Positions 43,601-52,555 of a stretch of 64,000 nt of DNA are shown piece by piece (positions within the stretch are counted from its first letter, which is position 1; each line of letters opens with the position of its first letter). Position numbers and translations under genes: made by a program. The notes under the pieces were generated by a model. That model was not told the DNA's origin, did no database searches, and was given only the letters and a program-made list of their open reading frames with translations. This stretch comes from CAVZTX01 sp963778375 (GTDB lineage Bacteria > Chloroflexota > Ktedonobacteria > Ktedonobacterales > Ktedonobacteraceae), in assembly GCA_963778375.1 (NCBI GenBank), contig CAVZTX010000038.1, positions 186,001 to 250,000 of the forward strand. Reading direction: 5' to 3'.

Positions 43601-44977
43601 GAAAGCCCGACGAGTGTACCAACGCGTTTGAATTATGCGTTGGCTTTGCAGAAGTTGGGACGTTCGCAACAGGCAGTGGCGGAGTACCAACGGGTCTTGC
43701 AGGTTGATCCACGCAATATCACGGCATTGGTACGCTGGCATATCGCGATGATTACAGGTATTGGAACCACACGGGCTACCACCCTTGAAGTGCTCTCGCG
43801 TATTCGTTGGCAATTGCGTGGTGAGGGACAGAAGCATTATGAGGCGGTGGTGCGTGAGTACACGTCAGCATCTGAAACCTACCCGAATAACGCTGATATC
43901 CATTTTGCGCTTGGTCAGATCCACCAGCAGTCCGGTAACTTTGATAAGGCCATTGATGCGTATCAGTTGGCACGGCGGGATAGTTCGTATGAAGTGCTCG
44001 CTCGCGTCAGTTCGGCGCAATGCCTGATAACCCAAGGCAAGCTGGAAGCGGCCATTTCACAGTTGGAACAGGCGCTGCAAAGTGCGCGGCGTTCACCAGG
44101 GGCAGCAGTTGATCCGAGTGTTTGGGCAGCGCGTCCTCGTGAGGAGGGTGAGGAGCACCAAGCTCCCGAAGTGGAGATCTCGATGTTGCTGGCAAAGGTG
44201 TATGGTCGTGCCGGTCGTCAGGAGCAGATGCAGGCCATCTTACGCCAGGTGAAGCAGACGACGCCATATCGAGACGAGGTGAGTTCTGCTCTGGCCGAGA
44301 TTTCCGCACGCCAGGGCGATATCGATAGTGCCCTGCAGGAGTATTTCGATCTGGTGCGTCACTATCGAAGCAAGCGCCAGGTGGATAACGCGCTGAGTGT
44401 CTTGAACGAGATGGTGCGTATGGCCCCACAAGATCCACGGGCACATGGCGAACTGGGCGATATCTATATTAACCGTGGTTTGCTAGAGGAGGGGATAGCG
44501 GAACTACGCTTGCTGGCAGATATCCATCTGCGTAACAATGAACTTGAGCAAGCAGGTGAGGCGTATCGTCGCATTGGCAATATCTATGCCGAGACGGATA
44601 ATCCAGAAGATGCCTTTGCTAATCTGAGCCGTGCAGCCGAGCTAGCACCTGATGATCTGGACTTACTGCGTGAAGTAGTCGGTTACTGCTGTCAGATAGG
44701 ACGTACCGAAGAGGCAACGAAATATCAAGAGGTGATTGCACGCCACTACTACGATACGCAACAGGTGAAGGAGTCGGTGGCGGCACTTCAGCAGTTGATT
44801 GCGCTTGATCGCAATAACTACGAGGCGTACGATATGTTGGGTCAGACCTACCAATCGGTGGGCGAGTATGAGCAGGCCAGTCGCGTCTATAAGAATCTTG
44901 CCAAGGTGAATCCTGATAGTTCGACTGCAAGGGAACGGCTAACGGCTTTACAAGAGTTGCGTGCGAAGAGCGCGTGA
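40634..44977 (+). CDS. Giant TPR protein with a disordered centre
   Basis: 1,447 residues from ATG 40634 (the open frame reaches TTG 40574). Two N-terminal TPR blocks span about residues 10-200 and 310-470 (for example WAEAAREYERALAEFPDDAA). Between the blocks is a Gly/Asn/Met-rich stretch (NMGSAGNMGGVGN). A Pro/Gln/Ser/Ala-rich region of nearly 400 residues follows. Then a long C-terminal TPR array (about 850-1,440) with units such as LEQALQESPTSVPTRLNYALA. No enzyme domain, signal peptide or membrane segment is visible; a cytoplasmic scaffold is likely. A repeat element encodes VGAINRTPTQ near the end of the disordered part. Confidence 0.85.
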   Translation: MPGNRQVFSTAMNAADRYRWDSQWAEAAREYERALAEFPDDAAARGGLGFCYMQTKQWQQALDEYEHILKRDPSNVIALSKTAELYVILNRREDAYKAYLHLAELYSQAGQGARAEAAWQKAVQLSPGNPEPHERLAAYYMGKKDMTLMISERLAAAQGYLQRNDFTAARMQCEEVLYVDATNTQAQYLLSQIMRGQVQPPDYLPGGQDSLSGGQVTIPQGMGTTGISSAGTVVGAPALAGTPSGPLATGNPTTDSGTLSNISGGNTGIMGNMGSAGNMGGVGNPGPTLATAGMANGETAPTSRKRITASQVTGALKQAQTFQAQGRFTDAIDLCEQIIESGFDRPDARYFLGWLYQEQRRWDDAIRQFQMLLNDPDYALSCYYALGQCYRARGDMRTATMHFDEAVDRVNLDALTVEESDQLVQLCQEAAEAHRLMGEQDQALTVYNALLGFLSSRGWNDKVAQVEFMLKQAQNSPMPARPVTPPPTGTPPSPQAPVQSQQGNTTRVFPPEQTAAMQPPPYGPPLAMPDAATMSYSMGTMSNMQHPAPVPPMGNGNSGGAQQPQQAQTSQPFPVSPQAPASNQSAPVANNPLGELPDWLTGILNDADKTQIANKQASQSSAQATPPVQPIESAQSIIANQPTTEQAVPSASDVASRSASQTSVIRPQSASPVTPSSSAESEEFPASPSWLTEGARPASAQSTAQSQPAEAQAAAKPSTSAVPAPQPALIVEESAEKPASLTQERDELGPYASQASASTTSARSEEPETPEIQTPSIPVPADQDARELKDTPQVGAINRTPTQSSRKKGKKSSAEDLLTQMAGSAGKDEALKQVADAVLASTATLPDNIRTQVVQAMHDIQSYIDHGLLSPATEECLRVIDMAPQYLDIHQVLCEIYVRQGKVEQAITKYAILIDTYVVNGRIDDAIATYRRILQLEPNNLTYRVRLISLLASQGNKEDLLRERTLAAESYLRLGYMDRALTELEQALQESPTSVPTRLNYALALQKLGRSQQAVAEYQRVLQVDPRNITALVRWHIAMITGIGTTRATTLEVLSRIRWQLRGEGQKHYEAVVREYTSASETYPNNADIHFALGQIHQQSGNFDKAIDAYQLARRDSSYEVLARVSSAQCLITQGKLEAAISQLEQALQSARRSPGAAVDPSVWAARPREEGEEHQAPEVEISMLLAKVYGRAGRQEQMQAILRQVKQTTPYRDEVSSALAEISARQGDIDSALQEYFDLVRHYRSKRQVDNALSVLNEMVRMAPQDPRAHGELGDIYINRGLLEEGIAELRLLADIHLRNNELEQAGEAYRRIGNIYAETDNPEDAFANLSRAAELAPDDLDLLREVVGYCCQIGRTEEATKYQEVIARHYYDTQQVKESVAALQQLIALDRNNYEAYDMLGQTYQSVGEYEQASRVYKNLAKVNPDSSTARERLTALQELRAKSA
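43013..43040. repeat. CCCCTACG-type repeat translated in the TPR gene
   Basis: GTGGGCGCGATAAATCGAAC then CCCTACAC, read VGAINRTPT. It sits in the disordered linker, where an insertion is tolerable. Confidence 0.65.
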
Positions 44978-44990
44978 TAAACCATTACTT

Positions 44991-45905
44991 TTATTCCACT
45001 TCGACTTCTGCCTCGGTTGTCTGGTAGAGTTGTTCGAGGGTCTGTTCACGTGCGCGCTGGATGCGTTGTACCCGCTTGCTGAACTGGGTCATGGCGAAGT
45101 TGAGGTAGTCGTCCATTTGCAAGCCAAAGGGCATCTCCTTGAGGTTTTCAGAGTCGGCAAATACTTCGTGCACCATACTCAGGGCGGGCATGAGTAACTC
45201 ATTCATGCATTGCTCGATGGCGGGCCATAAGCTGGGATCGGCAGCTACGAGGCGTGAAATAAGAAATACTCCGTAGGCGAGATGGCGCGACTCATCACGT
45301 TTGATATAGCTGATGCCTTGTTGCAGGCCTGGCATGATGTTGTTTCGTTGGAGCATAAAGAAGTAGCCGTGATAGCCTGTCTCTGCCAGCACGCCTTCGA
45401 TAATCATGTTATAGGTGGTTGCGGCTCGGGCCTGCGCTACAGAGGAACGATCAGTGAGTAATGCATGCATGGTGCGGGGAAGTTCTTCGTAGAACAGGGT
45501 TCGATAGCTGGGGGTGTGATAGTGGGCCAGGTCACTATGCTCGTGTGCTACCTCATCGAGGAACCGGCGAAAGAATTCAGTGTGTTTGGCTTCTTCCCAT
45601 AAGAATGAGGTGAGATAGAGTTCCTCTTCAATATGTCCCTCCTGCGCTATCGCCATGATGAGTGGCAGAAGGTCAAGTGTTACGCATTCTTCACCTGCCT
45701 GGAAGAGCGCAGTCAAGTACAAAAGGGTGTCGCGCTCGTTATCATTTAAGTGCTGCCAGTCGAAGATGTCCTGCGTAAAATCAATGCTTTGCGGATCCCA
45801 CACGCCAAGTTTCTTGGATTTTTGGTAGAGACGCATGGGAAGAATGTTCTGGCGTAGGCCTCGTGGACTGGTGGTAGCAAATGTGAGATGCGTGATGTCT
45901 GGCAT
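44991..45905 (-). CDS. R2-like ligand-binding oxidase
   Basis: 304 residues of the ferritin-like R2lox family, which holds a Mn/Fe centre and a fatty-acid-like ligand. All six metal ligands are found: E72 (AGEECV), E105 and H108 (WEEAKHTEF), E170 (IIEGVLAETGY), E205 and H208 (RDESRH). Val75 and Tyr165 occupy the positions that form the Val-Tyr ether cross-link of known members, which separates it from true ribonucleotide reductase R2. No R1 gene is near. ATG follows AGGAG. The physiological reaction of the family is not settled. Confidence 0.92.
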   Translation of the reverse strand: MPDITHLTFATTSPRGLRQNILPMRLYQKSKKLGVWDPQSIDFTQDIFDWQHLNDNERDTLLYLTALFQAGEECVTLDLLPLIMAIAQEGHIEEELYLTSFLWEEAKHTEFFRRFLDEVAHEHSDLAHYHTPSYRTLFYEELPRTMHALLTDRSSVAQARAATTYNMIIEGVLAETGYHGYFFMLQRNNIMPGLQQGISYIKRDESRHLAYGVFLISRLVAADPSLWPAIEQCMNELLMPALSMVHEVFADSENLKEMPFGLQMDDYLNFAMTQFSKRVQRIQRAREQTLEQLYQTTEAEVEVE

Positions 45906-45977
45906 AGTGTCTCCTGTAGGATCGTTGCATTGTGGTTGTCATTTACAGAGAAAGTATACCCAATTTGGGAGATAAGC

Positions 45978-47969
45978 TCAATGCTCGCTGCGTTTGTTGG
46001 TCGCTTTGGGTAGATTACATGGCTCAAGCCATAGGCACTGGTAGGGTTCCAACCGCAAGGGTTTCTCGGCAGTGAGGATTTGTCCGGTGATCAAGTCGGT
46101 GAAGTGGTAGCCTGCCCCGTACCCCCGCAGCAGGTTAGCGTCCATTTCTTGAGGATGAGAGGAGAAACTTGCCAGGACGAAGAGTCGCTGGCTAGCGCCG
46201 TGGCGGACGTAGCCGAAGAGATGCTCGTTTCCAGTCTCGACGAACTCCGTGTCGCTATCGTAGATCGCCGGTTGCTGCTTCCGCAGCGCGATGAGTCGGA
46301 CTAATTCCGCGAAGATGCGACCGTGGGGTGAGCTAAAGTCATCCTGCACCCTCTCCCGCCATGCCCAATCCGTCTTTGGGCGGTGGACCCAGCGATTGTC
46401 GGCGGCCTTATGTGGGTCCTGGGTGAACGCGTATTCGTTCAGCGTACCAACTTCATCGGCCAGGTAGATCAGCGGGATGCCCCCAATGCTCAGGATGATG
46501 CTGTACAGCATCAGGATGCGGCGCACTGCCAGCTCCATCTGCTGCTCATCGGCCGATTGTATCGCCTGCTCCAACCCGGCCAGCGAGGCCAGGGTGCCTG
46601 AGATACGAGCATCGCCAGTATCTGGGTTCTCCTGAAATGGCAGGCCACGTGCAAAAGAGCCGGGGAAGTGTCCCATGTAGAACTGATTGAGGAACGTCCG
46701 GTGGCCGCTTGGATCGATCCACTCCCAGCGGGCGTCGTTGTCGTCAAACGTCCAGCCAATATCATCGTGCGAACGCAGATAGTTCACCCAGGCAGTACCC
46801 GGCGGCAACCGGAAACGATGGCGCATCGAGTGATCGAGCAGCTTGACCTCGCCAGTCGCCAGCGACTCCCAAAGCAAGGCCATGAGCAGAGGGTTGTAGC
46901 TGATCTGGCATTCTTGCGAGCTGATATAGCTGAGCACATCATCAGGATGGACAATGGCCTCGGACTTGAAGAGTAATGCCGGTGCGGCGATGTGTGCGAG
47001 GGAGTGAAATGCCTGGATGATCTGGTGGACTTCTGGTTGGTTCTCGCAACTAGTGCCCATACGCTTCCAGATGAAGGCGACCGCATCAAGCCTGAGGACT
47101 TCTACCCCGATGTTGGCGATAAAGAGCATTTCCTCGGCCATCGCGCGGAAGACTGCCGGGTTGGCGTAGTTCAGATCCCATTGGAAGCTGTTGAAGGTCG
47201 TCCAGACCCACTTGTGAATATCCGCACGCCAGGTAAAACTGCCCCGGCGTACGGCGGGGAAGATCTCACGTAGCGTATGTTCGTAGGCATCGGGTATCGT
47301 CCGGTCGGGGAAGAGGAAGTAGAATCGCTCGTACTCTGGGTCGCCCGCCTGGGTGCGTCGTGCCCACTCGTGTTCATTAGAGGTGTGGTTGAAGACGAAG
47401 TCGAGCACCAGGCTGATGCCGTTTTCCTGGAACTCGCAGGCCAACTCGGCAAGCTCTTCGATTGTGCCGATTTTGGGGTTGAGGTGACGGTAACTACTGA
47501 CGGCATAGCCGCCGTCGCTATTGCCTTCAGGTGATGCGAACAGCGGCATCAGGTGCAGGTAGGTGAGTCCAAGCTTTTTGAAATAGGACAAGCGATCGCG
47601 TAAGCCTTGGAGAGTCCCGGCAAATAGGTCGACATAACACATGCCACCAACCATCCGCTGCGACTGAAACCATGCGGGAGTTGCCTCGCGTCGTGCATCC
47701 AACTGCTTGAGCCAGATGGGACGTGCGAACCAACTACGCGCTGCCGCACTCAAGAGTTCCTCGAGGTGATAGAAAAAGTCGTATTGACTGCCGTACAGGC
47801 CTAATAGCAGCCCGAAGAGCCGTTCCCACTCGCGGCGTAGCCGCATCTCAAACACACGCCAGTCTGCAGGTGCGGCATTAGCTTGGTCACGAAAGGTGAT
47901 CTCCAGGCGGGGCCACAGTCGCTGGAGTGATAGGGTCGCTTGCTGCTGAACCTGCTGTGCATCAGTCAT
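45978..47969 (-). CDS. Amylosucrase (GH13 subfamily 4)
   Basis: 663 residues. Amylosucrase splits sucrose, adds the glucose to an alpha-1,4-glucan and releases fructose; no nucleotide sugar is needed. The N-terminal helical domain is typical. In the barrel are LDFVFNHTSNEHEWA, RLDAVAF (Asp nucleophile), LLFKSEAIV (Glu acid/base) and YLRSHDDIGWTF (transition-state Asp). GAGGGA precedes the ATG. No signal peptide, so it is intracellular. It is the last gene of the sugar-import operon, after the GH32-like gene, consistent with sucrose arriving unphosphorylated through the ABC importer. Confidence 0.92.
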   Translation of the reverse strand: MTDAQQVQQQATLSLQRLWPRLEITFRDQANAAPADWRVFEMRLRREWERLFGLLLGLYGSQYDFFYHLEELLSAAARSWFARPIWLKQLDARREATPAWFQSQRMVGGMCYVDLFAGTLQGLRDRLSYFKKLGLTYLHLMPLFASPEGNSDGGYAVSSYRHLNPKIGTIEELAELACEFQENGISLVLDFVFNHTSNEHEWARRTQAGDPEYERFYFLFPDRTIPDAYEHTLREIFPAVRRGSFTWRADIHKWVWTTFNSFQWDLNYANPAVFRAMAEEMLFIANIGVEVLRLDAVAFIWKRMGTSCENQPEVHQIIQAFHSLAHIAAPALLFKSEAIVHPDDVLSYISSQECQISYNPLLMALLWESLATGEVKLLDHSMRHRFRLPPGTAWVNYLRSHDDIGWTFDDNDARWEWIDPSGHRTFLNQFYMGHFPGSFARGLPFQENPDTGDARISGTLASLAGLEQAIQSADEQQMELAVRRILMLYSIILSIGGIPLIYLADEVGTLNEYAFTQDPHKAADNRWVHRPKTDWAWRERVQDDFSSPHGRIFAELVRLIALRKQQPAIYDSDTEFVETGNEHLFGYVRHGASQRLFVLASFSSHPQEMDANLLRGYGAGYHFTDLITGQILTAEKPLRLEPYQCLWLEPCNLPKATNKRSEH

Positions 47970-47992
47970 CTTCTATCCCTCTGTCTCAGCGC

Positions 47993-48997
47993 TCAGCGGT
48001 TTTGAGCTGCCCACAACTGCTGTTGATCAACTTGCAAACGGCCATCGGGTAGGATATGAACTTCTGCGGGGTCAGATAGACCGCCGAAGAAGTTGCCTGC
48101 TTCGTCCCACTGCTTCCATGCCATGAAATAAAGTGCGCCCGCGCTATCGCGAACCAATTTGCCGGCGTAGTAGGTGCCCGGAGCATCGGCGACGAGTGGC
48201 TCACCGGTGAGAAAATGGTAAGGTCCCGTGAGCTTATCGGCGACAAGGTAGTGTGTACCCCACCAGTATGTCGATCCTGTTGGGGACAACCGTACAGCAG
48301 AATGCCTCGCTGCGCAGAAAAGCAAATAGTAGCGACCGTTCGTCGCTACTACCTGTGGAACCTCCATTTCAGTAAAGTCACCTGGTGTACTGACCGGTGG
48401 CAGCACTTCCCAAGACAGCAAGTTCGTTGAGCGTGCCAGACCGATCACGCCACGCCCATCGTAGGGGCCTTTATTGACGCGTGCAGACAGAAACATGTAG
48501 TATACTTGCTCATCTGAGGAGTACACAATGTAGGGGTCGCGCCACGTCTGTGCCTCCCAGCGCTCGGTGCCCTGCAACTCGTACCAGCGGGTGTCGACCT
48601 CAAGCAGCGGGTTGTTCGGGTGTCGTTGCCAGTGCTCAAGGTCAGTGGAGACAGCAAGCCCGATACGCTGAAAAGGCACTTTCTCAGCCCGGCTTAATGC
48701 CGTATAAAACATGTAGGCAAGGCCGTCTCGTATCGTCACGCTTCCGGTCCAGATAGCGCGATCATCCCAACTGCCGGGTGGACCAACATCCAATGCAGTT
48801 CCTCGATTCACCCACTGCCGTAAATCGTGCGAAACGGCAAGTCCAACTGTTGCCACCCCGTGGCGCAAGTTCGGATCGCTCAGCATTCGCGATGCTTGCA
48901 GGTAGTACAGATGGTAGGGTGCATGTGCATCCCCCCACTCTTGCGGCGAGACAAGCCAGAAATCCCACAGATAGTGCTGTTCTGGGATGAACCCCAC
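47993..48997 (-). CDS. GH32-like beta-fructosidase
   Basis: 334 residues from a GTG start with GGGAGG upstream. It has five-bladed propeller features: N-terminal YLWDFWLV with Asp as the likely nucleophile, WRDPYIVYSS (the RDP transition-state motif) and DFTEMEVPQVV with Glu as the acid/base. The classical WMNDPNG start is altered and there is no C-terminal sandwich domain, so it may be an unusual GH32/GH68 member. There is no signal peptide, so it would act on imported sucrose or fructo-oligosaccharide. It lies between amylosucrase and the permease genes in one operon (23 and 15 bp gaps). Confidence 0.8.
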   Translation of the reverse strand: MGFIPEQHYLWDFWLVSPQEWGDAHAPYHLYYLQASRMLSDPNLRHGVATVGLAVSHDLRQWVNRGTALDVGPPGSWDDRAIWTGSVTIRDGLAYMFYTALSRAEKVPFQRIGLAVSTDLEHWQRHPNNPLLEVDTRWYELQGTERWEAQTWRDPYIVYSSDEQVYYMFLSARVNKGPYDGRGVIGLARSTNLLSWEVLPPVSTPGDFTEMEVPQVVATNGRYYLLFCAARHSAVRLSPTGSTYWWGTHYLVADKLTGPYHFLTGEPLVADAPGTYYAGKLVRDSAGALYFMAWKQWDEAGNFFGGLSDPAEVHILPDGRLQVDQQQLWAAQNR

Positions 48998-49012
48998 GCT
49001 TAATGGTCCTCC

Positions 49013-49849
49013 CTACCCTTTCAGGCCGCTTGAAGCGACGCTGCGCACGAAGTATCTCTGCCCAATCAGGAACATGATAACAGGGACGATGCTGGCCAGA
49101 ACAACGCCAGCCATCAAATTAGCCACGTTTGGCACCAGGTTTGCCCCTCTATTGAGGCTGAGCTGCAATCCCTGTTGCAGGGTATACAAACTCGGCGACG
49201 AGGTGAAGACCAGCGGCTTGAGCAAGGTGAACCATTCACCCAGGAAGGTCAGAATAAAGACGGTCGTGGCTGCTGGAGCTGCCAGGGGCAGCATTATCGA
49301 CCAGAAGACACGGTAGTAGCCAGCACCGTCCATCTTTGCTGCTTCATCCAGGTCCTTTGGTACCGTGACAAAGAACTGGCGAAACACGAAGATCGCAAAC
49401 GGACTTGCCAGACTGGGGACAATGAGGGCGGCGAACGAGTTCAGCCAGCCCCAACCGGCGAGCATGAGATAGAGCGGCACGAAAAGTATCTGGAAAGGGA
49501 TGATGAGCGTCGCCAGGACCAGCAGGAAGAGGACATCACGCCCGAAGAAATGCAAACGGGCGAACGCATAGCCAGCCAGGGCAGACAGGAGAATTGTACC
49601 CAGGGTCACGCCGAGCGCCATGATAAGCGTATTGATGGTTTCTTGCCAGAAATTCAAGGAGGCGATAACGGAAGGGTAGTTCCCCCATTGCGGGACAGCT
49701 GGAAAGAACGCGGTGGGATTTGAAAGTACCTCCGTATTCGTTTTCAGCGAGGTGGTGATCATCCAAGCAAAGGGGAACAGGAACACCACGCTCAGGACTA
49801 TCAGAATTCCATATTTGAGCACGAGGCTCGCGCCGTGCTGGTGCTTCAT
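49013..49849 (-). CDS. Sugar ABC transporter permease, MalG type
   Basis: 278 residues from ATG 49849 (AAGGAG upstream). Six membrane segments are visible. The EAA loop DLDEAAKMDGAGYYRVFWSI, at about 190-210, docks on the ATPase. The C terminus VASSGLKG is typical of MalG/CUT1 permeases. It follows the other permease by 26 bp. Confidence 0.93.
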   Translation of the reverse strand: MKHQHGASLVLKYGILIVLSVVFLFPFAWMITTSLKTNTEVLSNPTAFFPAVPQWGNYPSVIASLNFWQETINTLIMALGVTLGTILLSALAGYAFARLHFFGRDVLFLLVLATLIIPFQILFVPLYLMLAGWGWLNSFAALIVPSLASPFAIFVFRQFFVTVPKDLDEAAKMDGAGYYRVFWSIMLPLAAPAATTVFILTFLGEWFTLLKPLVFTSSPSLYTLQQGLQLSLNRGANLVPNVANLMAGVVLASIVPVIMFLIGQRYFVRSVASSGLKG

Positions 49850-49875
49850 AACCCAATCTCCTTTTTTCAAGCTCC

Positions 49876-50820
49876 TTATGAATACAATTCCTGTCGGCGA
49901 GTCACAGTGAGTTGCACCGCTGTGATAATCAGAACAATGATGAGGAAGATCGTCGCCGCCGCCGACGCGACTCCCGTGCGAGACGTGAACGTGTTATAGA
50001 TATAGTAAATGATCGAGGTTGTTGCCCCTGCCGGCCCTCCGCCTGTCATGACAAAGAAAGGTTCGAAGGCCTGGAAACTGCCGATCGTGTTAGTGATGAT
50101 TAGCAGCGCCGTCGTTGGTGCCAGCAACGGCCACGAGATGTAGCGAAACTTTTGCCAGGCATTGCGGACACCGTCGATCTGTGATGCCTCATAGAGCTCG
50201 GGACTGATCGACTGCAGGCCGGCCAGGTAGAGAATCATGGAGAACCCTGCTGACCTCCAAGTGTTCATGATCACGACCATGATCATCGCCCAGAGGCCAT
50301 TGGTGTGCTGCCAATCGGGAAACTTGATGCCAATGTTGGCGAACAACTGGGGAAAAATGCCAATGTTCGCTCCAGTGGAGAACATCCATTCGAAGGTGAT
50401 CCCGGCCGCGACAAAGGAGATGACCATGGGGATAAAGAACACCGTGCGGAAAAACGTCCGTCCCCGAAATTCTTCCTCGATCAGGATGGCCATCAACAGC
50501 CCCAGCGCAATTTGTGTCGGGACGGCCAGCACGACGAAGAGAACGGTGACGCCAACCGATTGCAAGAAGCTGGGATCCACGAAGAAAATGGTGTGGTAAT
50601 TCCCCAGGCCAATATAAGTGGGGGTGCCCAGTAAATTCCAACGCTGAAAGCTGAGATAGACGACATAGCAGATGGGGTAGACGAGGAAGATGGCAAGCAA
50701 CACGACGGCGGGCGCTGTGAAAGAGAATGCCTGCAGTTGTCTGAGAGCCAACTTCCAGGTCCGCTGGCGAGGACTCACCATCCCGGTTTTGACCTGTTCC
50801 TGAACCTGTACCTGCTGCAT
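49876..50820 (-). CDS. Sugar ABC transporter permease, MalF type
   Basis: 314 residues with six membrane segments after a charged N terminus, and the EAA loop ELYEASQIDGVRNAWQKFRY near residues 218-237. This is the family of CUT1 permeases that import oligosaccharides. With the MalG-type gene it forms the channel; no ATPase gene is in the locus, so a shared MsmK-type ATPase from elsewhere is expected. Confidence 0.93.
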   Translation of the reverse strand: MQQVQVQEQVKTGMVSPRQRTWKLALRQLQAFSFTAPAVVLLAIFLVYPICYVVYLSFQRWNLLGTPTYIGLGNYHTIFFVDPSFLQSVGVTVLFVVLAVPTQIALGLLMAILIEEEFRGRTFFRTVFFIPMVISFVAAGITFEWMFSTGANIGIFPQLFANIGIKFPDWQHTNGLWAMIMVVIMNTWRSAGFSMILYLAGLQSISPELYEASQIDGVRNAWQKFRYISWPLLAPTTALLIITNTIGSFQAFEPFFVMTGGGPAGATTSIIYYIYNTFTSRTGVASAAATIFLIIVLIITAVQLTVTRRQELYS

Positions 50821-50942
50821 AGAAACCTCCTGATGAAGCCTTCATTCGTAGGCAAACAAATTGGATAGGACCGTGGGCAGCGAGAGCACCTTGTGCCCTA
50901 CTCTAGCATGCCCAACAGTCCAACAACTACGGATGTATGCCG

Positions 50943-52253
50943 TTACTGTTTGAGCGCTGAAACCGCCGATGCCGCTTTCGATAGGGCTTGCTGTACATTA
51001 GTTCCCTTGGTAATAATCGGGTCCCACGCGTTTTGACCGAAAGCGGTCGAAGCATCAGCGGCTTGCGGCAGGCTAGAGCGCGGGACGCTGTATGGGACAC
51101 TATTGACCCAGCCGTAGAGGTAGGGATACTGCTTGAGGTGAGCCTGGTAGGTGGGGTTGGCCGTTGCGCTCTTCGTCACCGGCAAATTGCCCGACTCAAT
51201 ATTGAATTTCACCTGGAAGTCGTCGGTGAGCATGTACTGCCCGTAGTCAAACTCGTAGTTCACCTTCTGCTGGCTGTTGTTGAAGAGGAACAACTGGTCA
51301 CCGCCCGGGGTCGTAGCGGGCTGCTTGTTGACCGGGTAAGGAACAACCGTGAACTTGAATGTGTTGAGCTTGACGAGATCCTGGAAGTTCCAAGGGCCGT
51401 TGGCCATGATCGCGGCTTTCTGGCTGTACCATCCGCTGGGATCGTAGCCCATACCCGGGGCAGAGAACGTAGTGTAGCCGTCATTGACCAGGCTTTGCAG
51501 GAAGGTCATCGTCTCCACTCCGGCGGCGCTGTTAAAGAGCGGATCACCACTGTCGGACAGGAATCCGCCACCGTTGGTCCCTATCCAGCCGGTGAAGAGC
51601 CAGGCATCCCATCCCGGACCATTATTGTTCATTAAGAAGCCCTTCATCTTGGTTTTCTGCGAAACCAACTTGCATGCCTCAGCGAACTGATCCCACGTCC
51701 AGGTCTTCTCGGGGTCCTGTGACGGAATGGGAACGCCGGCCTGCTCGAAGGCATCGAGGTTGATCTGCATGGCGATGTTGTTCGTCATCCAGGGCAAACT
51801 CCATACTTTTCCCTGGTACGACGAGATCTGAAGGATCGAGGGGATAATATTGGACTTGATATCGGGGTGTGAGTTGAGCCAGCCATCCACATCGGGCAGC
51901 AGATTGGCCCCGACAAACGTCCCAGTCGACGTGCTATCAAGCCACGCCAGGTCTGGAGCGGCACTGCCTCCGGCTTTGATCTTAGTGTCTAGCAACTGAG
52001 CATTCTCGACGCCCAGTTGATAGGTGACCAGTTTCATGTTCGGATACTGCTTCTCGAAAGATGGAAGCAGTGTTTGTTGCCAGTACGTTGTGGTGGCTGT
52101 TGGTATAGTGTGATACAGATTCACCGTCACCGGACCATTGGAAGATCCACCGCCACCACCGCCACATGCTTCAAGAAGGGCTGCTGCGCTCGACGCGCTC
52201 AATCCGAGAGCCATCGCTCGCTTTAAAAACTCTCGACGGTTGATGGTCATCAT
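50943..52253 (-). CDS. Sugar ABC transporter substrate-binding lipoprotein
   Basis: 436 residues from ATG 52253 (AAGGAGAGG upstream). The signal peptide has twin Arg (NRREFLKRAM) and a lipobox ending LLEAC, then a Gly-rich linker (GGGGGSS). The mature part is a CUT1-type solute-binding protein: PVTVNLYHTIP, APDLAWLDSTSTG and a Trp-rich sugar pocket (WSLPWMTNN). It is the first gene of the operon, about 120 bp upstream of the permeases. The ligand is likely sucrose or an alpha-galactosyl sucrose, judged only from the enzymes around it. Confidence 0.92.
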   Translation of the reverse strand: MMTINRREFLKRAMALGLSASSAAALLEACGGGGGGSSNGPVTVNLYHTIPTATTTYWQQTLLPSFEKQYPNMKLVTYQLGVENAQLLDTKIKAGGSAAPDLAWLDSTSTGTFVGANLLPDVDGWLNSHPDIKSNIIPSILQISSYQGKVWSLPWMTNNIAMQINLDAFEQAGVPIPSQDPEKTWTWDQFAEACKLVSQKTKMKGFLMNNNGPGWDAWLFTGWIGTNGGGFLSDSGDPLFNSAAGVETMTFLQSLVNDGYTTFSAPGMGYDPSGWYSQKAAIMANGPWNFQDLVKLNTFKFTVVPYPVNKQPATTPGGDQLFLFNNSQQKVNYEFDYGQYMLTDDFQVKFNIESGNLPVTKSATANPTYQAHLKQYPYLYGWVNSVPYSVPRSSLPQAADASTAFGQNAWDPIITKGTNVQQALSKAASAVSALKQ

Positions 52254-52414
52254 AAAACCTCTCCTTTTGATGGTAGACAAGAAGGCGCAGCAGAGCGCCT
52301 ATCAAAACGATGTACCGGTAGCCGAGATGAGATCAACGAGATCCTACGACGCCTTAAATAGCTCTACTTATGGCAGCGTGTAACATCTTAGGTATTCAAG
52401 AGCGTTAGCGTCAG

Positions 52415-52428
52415 GTTCATCGATGAAC
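52415..52428. promoter_or_regulatory. Perfect palindrome GTTCATCGATGAAC upstream of the sugar operon
   Basis: 14 bp, about 160 bp upstream of the substrate-binding-protein start. A plausible operator, but it differs from the LacI-type sites at 54.9-55.1 kb. Confidence 0.35.
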
Positions 52429-52555
52429 GCTGTAAGATTTATTACCCTACAAAGGCAATGGTCGAGTGGTAAACGAGGTTGCTAAGACAAGGCCCAACTT
52501 ACGTTCAATCAAACGTGACGGTCTGAACAAAAATAAAATTTCTTACTGTCGCCAC

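Noticed and set aside
44991..45905. R2lox gene as ribonucleotide reductase beta subunit
   Set aside because: Val75 replaces the residue expected in R2, the cross-link Tyr is present, and no alpha subunit gene is near.
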